From the IMG/VR virus record IMGVR_UViG_3300034404_000018, positions 1 through 38,171 of that record: a stretch of 38,171 nucleotides of DNA. One strand, 5' to 3'. Positions 29,699-37,733 of the stretch are shown here, one piece after another. A program made the translations under genes and the position numbers. The notes under the pieces are model-generated. The model had not been told where the DNA came from and did no database searches. It was given only the letters and a program-made list of their open reading frames with translations. The stretch's first letter is position 1, and the number at the start of each line of letters is the position of its first letter. The DNA is from a virus.

Positions 29699-30958
29699 CT
29701 AATAGATCTTCCCGTGCCACTCCTCGACCTGCTTCCGCCTCTCCTCAAATATCTCCCACGCCCTCGCCGTGTACTTCTTCTCGGGAGCATTCAGGGATGA
29801 GACGATGGCGATCGCCTTGTCGTAGGCGTCCTTGATTGAGTCAGCGCTCAACCCTATCCCCGACCCATAGCTCGTGCCACCCGGGACGTAGAGGAGTTTA
29901 TGGTTCTCCCCGTCGAACCCGGCGTAGACGCTCCACCGCTTCCCGAATACATCCCAATATTTGGCGGGAACCGTGAATGGTTGCCACCTCTCCGTCGACT
30001 CGGGGTAGCTATCAGACTCGACCGCGTAGGTGTAAGTGATTTTCGGCTTCACGGGATTGCCCTCCAGGGAGGATATGATCAGCTCGTCCACGTTCTCGTA
30101 GAGGCGTGCCAGCAACCCGGCACCGGGATACGGGAGCCTAATCGTGTAGTCAGTGACCTGGACGCCGTCCTTAGTCGTGAAGAACTCGATTGACAGGAAA
30201 CCCTTGAACCCCGCATCCCTAAGCCAAGGCTCGATCTTATTCAGGATGAAGTCGTCGACGAAGCTCTTCTCGACCAACCTCACGAAGCACGTCCTCTCCC
30301 CGCCCGCCTCCGGGGATATGGCGTAGGGTCTCACGAAGCCCTCGCCGTCGAAATAAGTGTCGACACCCCATTCCACGCCCTCCGCCTCGCCCTCGACGAG
30401 GAATGAGAGCCTATCCTGGATCGGCTCCAGGTTGCTCTGGCTGAAGAACACCTCTAGCTCCTTAAGGTCGCTCACCAGCTGGGTCTCCATGTTCCCCCGG
30501 AACACGTTCATCTTCACGGCGACCACCGGGTATTTCCCGAGCATGTCGGCGACCACCGTCTTCAACTCCTGGAAGCCCCGGGCGTACCGGGACTCGGGTC
30601 TCCCCACCCCCACCCGCCTCATGAGGCTATCCATGAAGAACCTATCCGTCTCCAGGAGCTGGGCGGGGATTGAGGCACCCCACACCTTCACGCCCTTGCT
30701 CCTAAGGAACGAGGCGAGGTGACCCAGCCCCACATCCGTGAAGACAACGTAGTCCGCGTTACTCAACGCGATCCCGGGGTCAATCACCTTGTGGAAGGAC
30801 GGGTAAGCCCTCTCGTAACCCATCCCCGTCGCGTAGTCCTCGACCCTCGGGAACGCCCGGAACCAGTCCACCGAGTAATACACGTCGTGACCCTTGGACG
30901 CGAGGATCAAGGCGAAATCAAGGTAGTGACCGCTATCCACGACGGCTATCCTAGCCAT
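29699..30958 (-). CDS. ATP-grasp ligase-like enzyme
   Basis: A 419-residue protein resembling ATP-grasp ligases such as PurD. It has an N-terminal Rossmann-like domain (IAVVDSGHYLDFALILASKG), a central GASIPAQLLETDRFFMDSLM resembling the PurD lead-in to the grasp domain, and YPVVAVKMNVFRGN as a likely ATP-binding strand. A C-terminal metal/ATP part reads GFLSIEFFTTKDGVQVTDYT then RLPYPGAG. It would join a carboxylate to an amine using ATP, but the substrate is unknown. It lacks the rest of purine synthesis here. ATG 30958 follows GGTGGACGGG; TTG 30970 is less likely. It may modify DNA, a virion protein or a metabolite. Confidence 0.72.
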   Translation of the reverse strand: MARIAVVDSGHYLDFALILASKGHDVYYSVDWFRAFPRVEDYATGMGYERAYPSFHKVIDPGIALSNADYVVFTDVGLGHLASFLRSKGVKVWGASIPAQLLETDRFFMDSLMRRVGVGRPESRYARGFQELKTVVADMLGKYPVVAVKMNVFRGNMETQLVSDLKELEVFFSQSNLEPIQDRLSFLVEGEAEGVEWGVDTYFDGEGFVRPYAISPEAGGERTCFVRLVEKSFVDDFILNKIEPWLRDAGFKGFLSIEFFTTKDGVQVTDYTIRLPYPGAGLLARLYENVDELIISSLEGNPVKPKITYTYAVESDSYPESTERWQPFTVPAKYWDVFGKRWSVYAGFDGENHKLLYVPGGTSYGSGIGLSADSIKDAYDKAIAIVSSLNAPEKKYTARAWEIFEERRKQVEEWHGKIY

Positions 30959-31008
30959 CCCGTCCACCAAGAAGAGGATTCACGGGAAGGGGAAGAAAAG
31001 AATCGGAT

Positions 31009-31626
31009 TCAGGGAGGAGAGGAGACCCCCGCCTCCGCTATTGCGTAGTGGATTGAGTCAATGAGGTCGGGGGACAGCCACTCGAAGATCCTTAAGGCTT
31101 GCTCCAGCCCTGCGTCCTCGAATTCCTCTAGGAGGCTCGGCTTATCCACCTTACAGTGGAAGTCGCCCCCGCTCCAGCAACGGATAAACCGGTCAGCCAC
31201 CCTCTCAACCCCCATCGCCTCCAGGTGACCCGCGAACCCGGCGAGAACGGAGTCCACGATATCCGCCTCGTTATCCCGCCAGAACCTCTCGACTAAATCC
31301 GCGATCTCCCGGGAAGCCCGGTGACCCCTCACGTCGATACCCTCCCTCCCGAGCTTCTCCGCGACGTATTCAAGGAACGCGTCGTGGATAAGCCTCTCCG
31401 CGTCCACCCTAATCAGCTCCGCCAGCCCTTCAGTCCCGCCCACATAACGCTCTAGGAATTGAATCTTGGACTCGAGGAGGCGACCCGTAGCCGGCTCCAA
31501 CACATCCCTCCTCTTAGAACCCGTCCCCGCCTTCCTCCTCTTCCGCTCGCCCCCGCCCTCCTCATCCCGTCTCGGCGCCGGGACTATCTCGACGTCTATA
31601 TCGGGTTCCTCACCCACGCCTAGCAC
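31009..31626 (-). CDS. Hypothetical helical protein, 205 residues
   Basis: The N-terminal 60 residues are disordered and basic (PAPRRDEEGGGERKRRKAGTG). The rest is helical and acidic (LAELIRVDAERLIHDAFLEYV; ADLVERFWRDNEADIVDSVL; LEQALRIFEWLSPDLIDSIHY), with one cysteine pair (CWSGGDFHC). No family is recognised. It starts at GTG 31626 inside the end of the 54-residue frame upstream. The basic tail could bind nucleic acid, but nothing shows this directly. Confidence 0.65.
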   Translation of the reverse strand: MLGVGEEPDIDVEIVPAPRRDEEGGGERKRRKAGTGSKRRDVLEPATGRLLESKIQFLERYVGGTEGLAELIRVDAERLIHDAFLEYVAEKLGREGIDVRGHRASREIADLVERFWRDNEADIVDSVLAGFAGHLEAMGVERVADRFIRCWSGGDFHCKVDKPSLLEEFEDAGLEQALRIFEWLSPDLIDSIHYAIAEAGVSSPP

Positions 31627-31784
31627 CCCATAGTCCCGTCGGGAGCACGGTATTCGCTTATCGCATCCTCAAGCCTCTTCGTGAACTCGACCTGGATAAA
31701 CCTCTCGTCGACCTCCATCCGCACAACGCACACTAGGCTATCCCCCTCAACCCGGCAGAAGTATTCGGTTGTCCTCGCGGCCAT
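31620..31784 (-). CDS. Small hypothetical protein, 54 residues
   Basis: A short frame from ATG 31784 to TAG 31620-31622. It encodes an alternating strand-helix peptide (TEYFCRVEGDSLVCVVRMEV, then a helix FIQVEFTKRLEDAISEYRA). It has three cysteines and overlaps the next gene by 7 bases. A T-rich leader with GTTTTTTAGG lies just upstream. No family is recognised, but its coupling and coding character support it. Confidence 0.55.
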   Translation of the reverse strand: MAARTTEYFCRVEGDSLVCVVRMEVDERFIQVEFTKRLEDAISEYRAPDGTMGC

Positions 31785-31839
31785 GAGGTTAGACCCCTAA
31801 AAAACAATACCTCGAAAAGAGTTAAAGGATGGATTCCCT

Positions 31840-32196
31840 TTAATAGAAGATCTCTTCAACGCTCGCGGACTCGGCGAAACTCAAATACTCATCCATATAC
31901 TTCCTGAAAAGAGCGTGGAGCTTGTTGCGTGCATTGTCAGGCATCCACTCCACCCAGTCAATGATGTCGTTGGATATCCACCAGCCCGCCCCCTGCTTCC
32001 AAATAAATTTTAACGCCTGCTCAACCGCGTCCTCGCCCTCCATGAAGCCGGAGACGCACTTTATCATCTCAGCTTTATCAGGAGCGGTCTTCTCCAAGCA
32101 GTACTCCACGATCGAGTCGACTAGTGTATCCGCCAACCACTCCGCGAATTTATCCCACTTGATGTAATTTATCAACCTCTCATCCACGCGATCCAC
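31840..32196 (-). CDS. Hypothetical protein, 118 residues
   Basis: A helical, tryptophan-rich protein (YIKWDKFAEWLADTLVDSIVEY; FIWKQGAGWWISNDIIDWVEWM). Two cysteines (C33, C47) lie about one helix apart. It is acidic overall and has no membrane segment. Two GTG codons (32196 and three codons on) may act as starts, with GGGGTGG upstream. It lies between a terminator hairpin and the 54-residue gene, so it probably starts its own transcript. No family is recognised. Confidence 0.65.
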   Translation of the reverse strand: MDRVDERLINYIKWDKFAEWLADTLVDSIVEYCLEKTAPDKAEMIKCVSGFMEGEDAVEQALKFIWKQGAGWWISNDIIDWVEWMPDNARNKLHALFRKYMDEYLSFAESASVEEIFY

Positions 32197-32232
32197 CCCG
32201 ATAACTATATTGAGAGGGGAAAATAAACGGAG

Positions 32233-32253
32233 AGCCTAAAAAACTTTTAGGCT
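32233..32253 (-). terminator. Perfect hairpin at the end of the SAM methyltransferase gene
   Basis: AGCCTAAAA and TTTTAGGCT form a 9-bp perfect stem with a 3-base loop. The methyltransferase stop TAG overlaps its edge. Downstream RNA is U-rich (GUUUAUUUU). It resembles an intrinsic terminator and separates the methyltransferase from the next gene. Confidence 0.65.
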
Positions 32254-32755
32254 AAAGGGGAGACAGGATATCCGGGCACTCCTTCCGCCCGACGATAACG
32301 AGATTCGTGCCTTCGCTCTTCAGATTCAGGATCTTGAACCCCGCGTCCTCCAGGAGCTTCTTGGCGACCGCCTTCGTGAACCCGGCTTTATGCGTGTTCT
32401 CAGGGTAGTCCTGGTTTCCGAAGATCCAGTAGCTGAGCCTCAGGAAGTCGCTGTAACCCGGGTTCCCCGCGAACGTGAGCCTCGCTATCTCCTCTAGATC
32501 GGGAACACGCATCGTGAACAAGCCCCGGCACTCCAGGACGCGGTAAATGTCCTTGATGAGGTCGGGGACGACCCGCCACGAAATATGCTCGATGCAGTCG
32601 TTCGCCAGGATCTCGCTAACCGACTCATTCGGGAACGCCCTCAACAGCTCCTTCTCGATGTCTAATTGGAGGATGCGAGGATCAAGCTTCCTGATACCAA
32701 TGTTGAGGTATCCGTTCCGGATGTCGTTCCCCGAGCACAGATTGATCTTCAACAT
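32252..32755 (-). CDS. Class I SAM-dependent methyltransferase
   Basis: A 167-residue methyltransferase. Motif I is INLCSGNDIRNGYLNIGI (4-21), a variant of the NLGCG...GYxNxDi type found with glycan-modifying enzymes. ANDCIEHI (51-58) follows as motif IV-like, then LIKDIYRVLECRGLFTMRVP and the C-terminal strand FKILNLKSEGTNLVIVGR. It is shorter than most family members, so a minimal Rossmann fold is expected. With the glycosyltransferase at 33-1322 it may decorate virion or DNA sugars, although the two genes are far apart. Substrate unknown. Confidence 0.78.
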   Translation of the reverse strand: MLKINLCSGNDIRNGYLNIGIRKLDPRILQLDIEKELLRAFPNESVSEILANDCIEHISWRVVPDLIKDIYRVLECRGLFTMRVPDLEEIARLTFAGNPGYSDFLRLSYWIFGNQDYPENTHKAGFTKAVAKKLLEDAGFKILNLKSEGTNLVIVGRKECPDILSPL

Positions 32756-32794
32756 GGTGGTTCCCGGGAAGGGTTGGATGGAGAGGGATGTCTT

Positions 32795-32983
32795 TTAAAA
32801 AACTATCGCGCCGCCCCAGAGGACGATTAGGAAGATGAATGCCAACGCCAAGACGAATATGAAAAGCGAGACGAATGCGATGTCTTCCACGTCATCCGAA
32901 TCCATACCCACGAGGAGCTCGGCGAGGAGAATGAGGAAAAAGAACATGAAGGCGAAGAGCAGGATGTCTAAAAGAGATGTCAA
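32795..32983 (-). CDS. Small two-TM membrane protein
   Basis: A 62-residue, very hydrophobic protein. TM1 (LLDILLFAFMFFFLILLAEL) and TM2 (VSLFIFVLALAFIFLIVLWG) are separated by an acidic loop DSDDVED. It starts at TTG 32983, immediately after the adaptor stop. The topology suits a holin or a small viral membrane protein. Together with the 64-residue protein at 27855, the window has at least two holin-like candidates. No lysis enzyme is seen. Confidence 0.6.
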   Translation of the reverse strand: MTSLLDILLFAFMFFFLILLAELLVGMDSDDVEDIAFVSLFIFVLALAFIFLIVLWGGAIVF

Positions 32984-33646
32984 TCAGCCTATTACCTCCC
33001 CGCCGACGATTGACGCCCCCGCTATCAACCACATCAGCTTCTCTAGCTCCCGGTCAATGGTCTCCACCATCCCCGAGAAGTCGATTGACTGATCCGTGTC
33101 CACGAGGCTTATCCGGTGCCTCTCGAAGAGCAGGAAGTATTTGGAGGCGAGGAGGATGGTCGCCTGGTTGATGAGGGGCGGAACATAGTTATACCCGAAT
33201 TGATATTGAATCCTTACCTCACGCCCGCCCAATGGGAATAAGAGCGTTTGAATATAGCACACGCCGTCCTGGTAGTCGCACCACCAGTACCCCGTGACCC
33301 TGCCCTCGGGGTAATTGAGGACGTTCTCCCAGGAAGCCCCGTTGAAAAGCTCGAATCTAAGGATCTTGACGACGGGTCTCTTAGTGAGGTGGATGGGGAT
33401 CCCCGCCCCGAGCCAGTACCCGCCGAGCCATTTAGTCAGGCTATGATACTCCAAATCGCTTATGCACACCTTCCCCCCGAAACACGTCCTGGCGATACCG
33501 TCGATATAGGATTCAGCCCTGAGGATGTGGGGCTGGACAGCCGAAATCAAATCCGGGTCTTGGGGTAAGCGGAGGAAATTGAGGACGTCCTGGGGAGTGC
33601 AGTAGTTCGTGTAGGGCTGGGATGTATCAACGTTAAAAAAACTCAT
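32984..33646 (-). CDS. Head-tail adaptor (gp6-like connector)
   Basis: A 220-residue protein. The N-terminal segment YCTPQDVLNFLRLPQDPDLI, then helices with SAVQPHILRAESYIDGIART, matches head-tail connector proteins of the HK97 gp6 type. These form a ring under the portal. The middle is strand-rich (VVKILRFELFNGASWENVL; VRIQYQFGYNYVPP), and the C-terminal helices follow. Cysteines at 16, 55, 61, 123 and 129 may form disulfides. It lies far from the portal but is next to a paralogous pair, so its place in the genome is displaced from the usual head order. Confidence 0.68.
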   Translation of the reverse strand: MSFFNVDTSQPYTNYCTPQDVLNFLRLPQDPDLISAVQPHILRAESYIDGIARTCFGGKVCISDLEYHSLTKWLGGYWLGAGIPIHLTKRPVVKILRFELFNGASWENVLNYPEGRVTGYWWCDYQDGVCYIQTLLFPLGGREVRIQYQFGYNYVPPLINQATILLASKYFLLFERHRISLVDTDQSIDFSGMVETIDRELEKLMWLIAGASIVGGEVIG

Positions 33647-33664
33647 GGGGAACCGCCCGCCCTA

Positions 33665-34408
33665 TTATTGGCGTGACGGTAGCATCCTCCCGAAGCGTTC
33701 AACTATCTCAGCGAAATCCTCGTAGTACTCTTGATCCTCGGGTTCGAGGCAATCGCCATCAAGACAAGTCTCCAAATAAATGATTACGCGAAAAATTATT
33801 TCAGTCAAGACGTCCTCGATCTCCGACCCGACGTGGACAAGCCCTTCCTCGAAATCATTAACCGACCCCATATCCCAGACGGATTCCAGCCCCGCCTCCT
33901 CGAGGAAGTCCTCCACCATCATCATGGTACCGACGATACTCGAGAGGTGATCGACATGGGTGTCGGATAGGATGCGACGGATCTCCGCCATCTCCTCGAG
34001 GAGGTCAATCATGGTGACAGCCGACTTCGTCTTCCGGGCGACATCCTGGATCTGCCCCAGCTTCACGCCCGTGAGCATCGCGAGGAACTGGAGTCCATAG
34101 CCATCGTCGTAGACGACCTCGAATAAGAAGTCGTGGGATAGCCTGGAATAATCCTCCCTCAGCTCAAGGAACCGCTTAAAGTAGTTTTCAATCCCGCTCA
34201 CGTATTTAGCGATAACCCTGAACTCATTGCTCCTCATATACGACTCGACCATCCCCTCGAGGCGACCCAGCGGGATAGCGACGTCGTTCCAGTAAGCCTC
34301 CAACGCCCTCGCGATCTCATTCGTGAGATCAGCTATACTCTTCAGTGTATTCTTTTCCTCGAGCACCTGCTTGTATTTCCCGACATCCTGGAATGAGCGG
34401 AGACTCAT
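33665..34408 (-). CDS. Helical paralog 1 of a tandem pair, 247 residues
   Basis: An all-helical acidic protein. Its first third (residues 38-70, AYWNDVAIPLGRLEGMVESY, then NEFRVIAKY) aligns with the next gene's AYWKDVIIPLAKLDAGLESY and EEYRVIAEH. Later helices, and the order of FLFEVVYDDGYGLQFLAMLTGVKLG versus LLSQALGVDI, also correspond. It has a C-terminal acidic segment with cysteines (CLDGDCLEPEDQEYY). The fold looks like a long helical bundle; no family is recognised. Its stop is 18 bases from the adaptor start. Confidence 0.7.
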   Translation of the reverse strand: MSLRSFQDVGKYKQVLEEKNTLKSIADLTNEIARALEAYWNDVAIPLGRLEGMVESYMRSNEFRVIAKYVSGIENYFKRFLELREDYSRLSHDFLFEVVYDDGYGLQFLAMLTGVKLGQIQDVARKTKSAVTMIDLLEEMAEIRRILSDTHVDHLSSIVGTMMMVEDFLEEAGLESVWDMGSVNDFEEGLVHVGSEIEDVLTEIIFRVIIYLETCLDGDCLEPEDQEYYEDFAEIVERFGRMLPSRQ

Positions 34409-34410
34409 GC

Positions 34411-35097
34411 TTACTCGCTTCCTTCCCCCGCCATCACTCTCTGTGCGTCGTCGATTACCCCATATATATCATGCAGGGTATCCGTGATGTCATCCGCGAG
34501 GAAGATTAAGTCATCGTGGAAAAGCCCGAGCCTGCGGTCATCCCACAGCCCTTCAATACCCCGCCCCGTGATTTCACCCTCTATCTCACCCGCCACCGCT
34601 ATTATGCGTTCAGCGATATCAACGCTATCATAGAGGGCGTCAATGGCGACAACTATCGCCCCGAGGACGTGCTCGGTGTCCACCGTTGAACGAGGTGCCT
34701 CCGCCTTGGGGTATCCCCGCATCCCCGCGATCTCCTCGACGACCTTGATATCGACACCTAGGGCTTGGGAGAGGAGGGATAGACCCCCGCCCTCCTTACC
34801 GACCAACAACTCCTCCACAAGATGCTGAAACGCGTAGAAGAGATCCCGCCTCAGGCTAGAGAATTTGTCGATCAAATCCTCCAGCTTCCCGCCCGCATGC
34901 TCGGCGATAACCCTGTATTCCTCGCTCCCCTTATAGGATTCCAGCCCCGCATCTAGCTTGGCGAGAGGAATAATAACATCCTTCCAGTAGGCATCGACCA
35001 GATCGACGAGACCCCCCACCCATTGCTTAATGCGTCCCGCTACACCCTCCTCGACGAGCACCCTCTTGAGCTCACCCGCGTCTCGACTCAAATCCAA
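34411..35097 (-). CDS. Helical paralog 2 of a tandem pair, 228 residues
   Basis: An all-helical protein and a diverged duplicate of the preceding gene, 2 bases apart. The best shared block is AYWKDVIIPLAKLDAGLESY (about 37-56). A C-terminal block (GLFHDDLIFLADDITDTLHDIY) corresponds to ...FEEGLVHVGSEIEDVLTEIIF in the other paralog. It starts at TTG 35097 and follows an AT-rich leader. It sits upstream of the adaptor, so a virion-assembly or head-associated role is possible, but no family is recognised. Confidence 0.7.
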   Translation of the reverse strand: MDLSRDAGELKRVLVEEGVAGRIKQWVGGLVDLVDAYWKDVIIPLAKLDAGLESYKGSEEYRVIAEHAGGKLEDLIDKFSSLRRDLFYAFQHLVEELLVGKEGGGLSLLSQALGVDIKVVEEIAGMRGYPKAEAPRSTVDTEHVLGAIVVAIDALYDSVDIAERIIAVAGEIEGEITGRGIEGLWDDRRLGLFHDDLIFLADDITDTLHDIYGVIDDAQRVMAGEGSE

Positions 35098-35277
35098 TCC
35101 ACCCCTATAATTATTCGACGAGGATAGGTTTTATTCGCCCACTCCCACCCCGGGGTCGACACGAGGGAGGGAGCCGTGATTCGCGGGAGGGTCGTGTTCT
35201 CTCCGGGGTTCAAGCCCTTTAGGAGGTGCGACGGGATCATGAAGCCCACCCAAAAAAGATATTGAGGGAAAAAGGGC

Positions 35278-35583
35278 TTAGATCCACCCGAGGATAAGGA
35301 TCCTCAGTGCGGCGTAGGTACCGACGAAGGTCAGCAGGTATTTGACCACCACCCAGCCCCCGTATTTAAACTTGTTTATGATCCCTATGATGACGGCGAT
35401 GACGACGAATACCTCTATCCCAATGTAAATCATGTAGAGCGTGGGATTCGAGCGAGCCCAGCCCTCGAACAGCCTGACGACGAAGAGAATCACCCCGAAA
35501 ATGAAGCCGTCGACGAGGGACAGCACCTCCCAGCCCTCGCGGAACATTTCCTGCCTTATTTTTTCTTTATTTCTTCTCCCCAT
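35278..35583 (-). CDS. Small membrane protein, about 3 TM
   Basis: A 101-residue protein. A basic N-terminus (GRRNKEKIRQEM) is followed by three hydrophobic segments (FIFGVILFVVRLF; LYMIYIGIEVFVVIAVIIGII; VVKYLLTFVGTYAALRILIL). Membrane location is clear; function is not. It overlaps the upstream gene by 17 bases. A 180-base gap (35098-35277) lies downstream, without a gene that I can see. Confidence 0.62.
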   Translation of the reverse strand: MGRRNKEKIRQEMFREGWEVLSLVDGFIFGVILFVVRLFEGWARSNPTLYMIYIGIEVFVVIAVIIGIINKFKYGGWVVVKYLLTFVGTYAALRILILGWI

Positions 35584-35779
35584 GCTTCCCGCCTCGGTTA
35601 TTTTTTGATGTAGTGTTATTCTTATAAACTTTTCGGGCTATCCTGAGGATGCTCCTCGGGTTGTTCCCGCATCTAAGGATCGCCTCGGCTTCCTCCTCCG
35701 TGAGGATCCCTCTGGCGACTATCTCCCTCGCCAGCTCCACCGCCCGCCTCGTCGCCCCTATCCGCTTCTCGATGACCAT
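35567..35779 (-). CDS. Small basic protein, 70 residues
   Basis: A short helix-rich protein (RRAVELAREIVARGILTEEEAEAIL; RSILRIARKV) with a basic, disordered C-terminus (SKNNRGGKHGEKK). The positive charge suggests nucleic acid binding, but no motif is decisive. It starts at ATG 35779, overlapping the upstream gene by 22 bases and the membrane protein by 17. Unknown family. Confidence 0.58.
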   Translation of the reverse strand: MVIEKRIGATRRAVELAREIVARGILTEEEAEAILRCGNNPRSILRIARKVYKNNTTSKNNRGGKHGEKK

Positions 35780-36096
35780 AACAAGCCCCTCCCTTTACCC
35801 AGCCCCTTGTAGAGGGTCTTCTCCCTTAAAACCTCGATCGCCTTCCTCCTAACCGCCTCGACGCTTATTGAGAGGAGACCGCCCGGGTAGGGCTTAGCCA
35901 TCGCCCTCCGGAACGCCCGCCCATAAACACTCTTACTGCTTATCTCGACGCCCACGACCACCGAGGCACGATTCACGCACTCTAGCTCCAGCCCGTCCCC
36001 CACAAGCCCCGCCCGCCTCATTGACTCGAGCAACTCGCGACACGGAATCCCGGGGGAATAGATTATGAGACCCCTGTCGATCCTGACCCTAGGCAT
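35758..36096 (-). CDS. Hypothetical protein, 112 residues
   Basis: A mixed alpha/beta protein (VRIDRGLIIYSPGIPCRELLESMRR, then VNRASVVVGVEISSKSVYGR). A basic C-terminus is rich in helices and Lys/Arg (EAVRRKAIEVLREKTLYKG). ATG 36096 overlaps the TFB stop region; an upstream in-frame start would lie inside the TFB gene. It lies just after TFB1 in the operon, so a regulatory partner role is possible. No family is recognised. Confidence 0.55.
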   Translation of the reverse strand: MPRVRIDRGLIIYSPGIPCRELLESMRRAGLVGDGLELECVNRASVVVGVEISSKSVYGRAFRRAMAKPYPGGLLSISVEAVRRKAIEVLREKTLYKGLGKGRGLLWSSRSG

Positions 36097-36853
36097 GCTC
36101 CCGCACCTCCTCGCAGACGGATGGGGGGCAATAATCCAGCCCCTTCTCTGCCATGAACCCGCTGACATCGCACCCGTCCATCCCCTTCTTGATAAGGGAG
36201 GCGATGAGGAGGACGGCTTGGGCGACGATGCTCGGGCTGTTAGCCTTGATATCGGGAGGCAACCTCTGGATAAGCGAGACGGTTATCGACCAGACCTCCT
36301 CGACCTTTATCCCCGCCCGCGTCGCGTAGAGCCTCACGTATTCCTGGATGGGTGGAGAGGGTTGCTTAAGCCCCAGCCCCCTCGCAATGCTCTTATAGAA
36401 CTGCCACGTCATCTTCTTATCCACCCGGAGCTTCCTGCACATCTCGTTGAAGCTCACGAGGAGACCATAGCTCCTTGCGGATGCGTAAATAATAGACGCC
36501 ACAAGCTCCTCTTTTTTCCTCCCGTAGGATAACCCCTTCTTCCCCACCAGCCTCAGGATCCGTGACGCCTCCTCGTGGACGTACTCCGGGAGACCCAGCA
36601 CCCTAACCATATCCCCAAGGACGTGGTGGAGGGTCACCACCCTCGCCTCGCTGTACTTGAGGTGGGATACCTCCCCGCCAATCCCGTAGTCGTGAACCGC
36701 GATGTTCACGGGGATCGGGGACTCCGCATCCTCCTTCAGCTTCCCCGCGTCCTCGACGATGGGTCGCTCATCTAGAACCTCCCCGGTCTCCGCACAGACG
36801 TAGATATTCGCCTCTGCGTCGAAGACGACCTTATCGCTCGGGCACCTTGACAA
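36089..36853 (-). CDS. tfb: TFB-like transcription initiation factor 1, degenerate zinc ribbon
   Basis: A 254-residue TFIIB/TFB homologue. The N-terminus looks like a B-ribbon (RCPSDKVVFDAEANIYVCAE, then TGEVLDERPI), but only C4 and C20 remain; partners are D7 and T23, so zinc binding is unlikely. Two cyclin folds follow (about 75-165 and 170-250), with typical helices LSYGRKKEELVASIIYASARS and SIVAQAVLLIASLIKKG. TFB recruits RNA polymerase to TATA-bound TBP and contacts the BRE. Here it may direct host RNA polymerase to viral promoters or compete with host TFB. It starts at TTG 36853. A second TFB lies upstream. Confidence 0.82.
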   Translation of the reverse strand: MSRCPSDKVVFDAEANIYVCAETGEVLDERPIVEDAGKLKEDAESPIPVNIAVHDYGIGGEVSHLKYSEARVVTLHHVLGDMVRVLGLPEYVHEEASRILRLVGKKGLSYGRKKEELVASIIYASARSYGLLVSFNEMCRKLRVDKKMTWQFYKSIARGLGLKQPSPPIQEYVRLYATRAGIKVEEVWSITVSLIQRLPPDIKANSPSIVAQAVLLIASLIKKGMDGCDVSGFMAEKGLDYCPPSVCEEVREHA

Positions 36854-36910
36854 CCACTATCACCGTCACGGGATGGAGAATGGGATGGGAGAGAAATAAA
36901 AATAGTGGGG

Positions 36911-37720
36911 TTAAACCTTATAGGCGACTTCCCTAGCTATCCTCAATGCGTCCCTACAGCTCGAGACCCCGATCGCTCTCTCTAATGTCGCCTTGGGGAC
37001 ACCCGGTTTCACCCCGTTGACCTCGCATGCCACCAGGAATGACGCGATGGCTAGAACACTGGGCTTAAGCGACTTCACCTTCTTTACTTCCTCCGCGATC
37101 TTAGACGCGTCCTCAATGATTTTCCCGGGGTTCCCCAGCTTCGCCACCGCTGAGAGCTTGATTAGGTAAGGTATGTAGTCCTGCCTCACCTTCCCCGCTA
37201 TCCTCTGGATATCCCACAGCGCCCTCGTTATCCCTAGATCCCCGCCTCGCTTCGCACTAAACAACCTGATCAGCTCCTTGAGGGGGACGGGGAGACCCCG
37301 CTTCTTGATGACGTAGAAAAGCGATGCGATCGCGTATCGCGTGGCTATATCCTCGGTTACCATTCTCCGCTTCTCGATAACCCTAGTGAACAACACCCTA
37401 GCATCCTCGACGACATCTCGGGGTAAGTTGAACTCCGCCGACGCGATGTCGACGACTTCCTTGAATCGGGCGAGGGGATCCACGCCCCGCACCCGGGTGT
37501 GAGCCTTGACTAACCGATAGAACTCCGCATCCTCCTCGCCCCGCTTCCTGGGAACCATGTAGGTGTCGAATACCTCCCTCACTGCATCCAGCTTCTGCAC
37601 CCCCGTCGGGGAGTGATAGAAGAGGTCGTGACCCTCGATCGCTGTCCCGAGGACGAGACCCGACCCGTCGTCGCAGACGAATTCAAAAGTGTTTACATCC
37701 ATTATGATTTGCCTGCACAT
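36911..37720 (-). CDS. TFB-like factor 2, degenerate zinc ribbon
   Basis: A 269-residue TFB-like protein, paralogous in layout to the next gene. Its ribbon-like N-terminus reads CRQIIMDVNTFEFVCDDG; only C2 and C16 are left of four zinc ligands. Two helical cyclin-like repeats follow, with ATRYAIASLFYVIKKRGLP and SLKPSVLAIASFLVACEVNG, the second resembling the usual cyclin repeat helix. Because the ribbon contacts RNA polymerase in TFB, its loss suggests altered recruitment or a dominant-negative role. It starts at ATG 37720, with the TATA box at 37737-37746. Paired with TFB1, it forms a two-factor set. Confidence 0.72.
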   Translation of the reverse strand: MCRQIIMDVNTFEFVCDDGSGLVLGTAIEGHDLFYHSPTGVQKLDAVREVFDTYMVPRKRGEEDAEFYRLVKAHTRVRGVDPLARFKEVVDIASAEFNLPRDVVEDARVLFTRVIEKRRMVTEDIATRYAIASLFYVIKKRGLPVPLKELIRLFSAKRGGDLGITRALWDIQRIAGKVRQDYIPYLIKLSAVAKLGNPGKIIEDASKIAEEVKKVKSLKPSVLAIASFLVACEVNGVKPGVPKATLERAIGVSSCRDALRIAREVAYKV

Positions 37721-37733
37721 TCCGGGTTTCCAC

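Noticed and set aside
35195-35230. tRNA T-arm-like GGGGTTCAAGCCC
   Set aside because: No matching acceptor, D or anticodon arm could be folded around it, and the T stem has mostly weak pairs.
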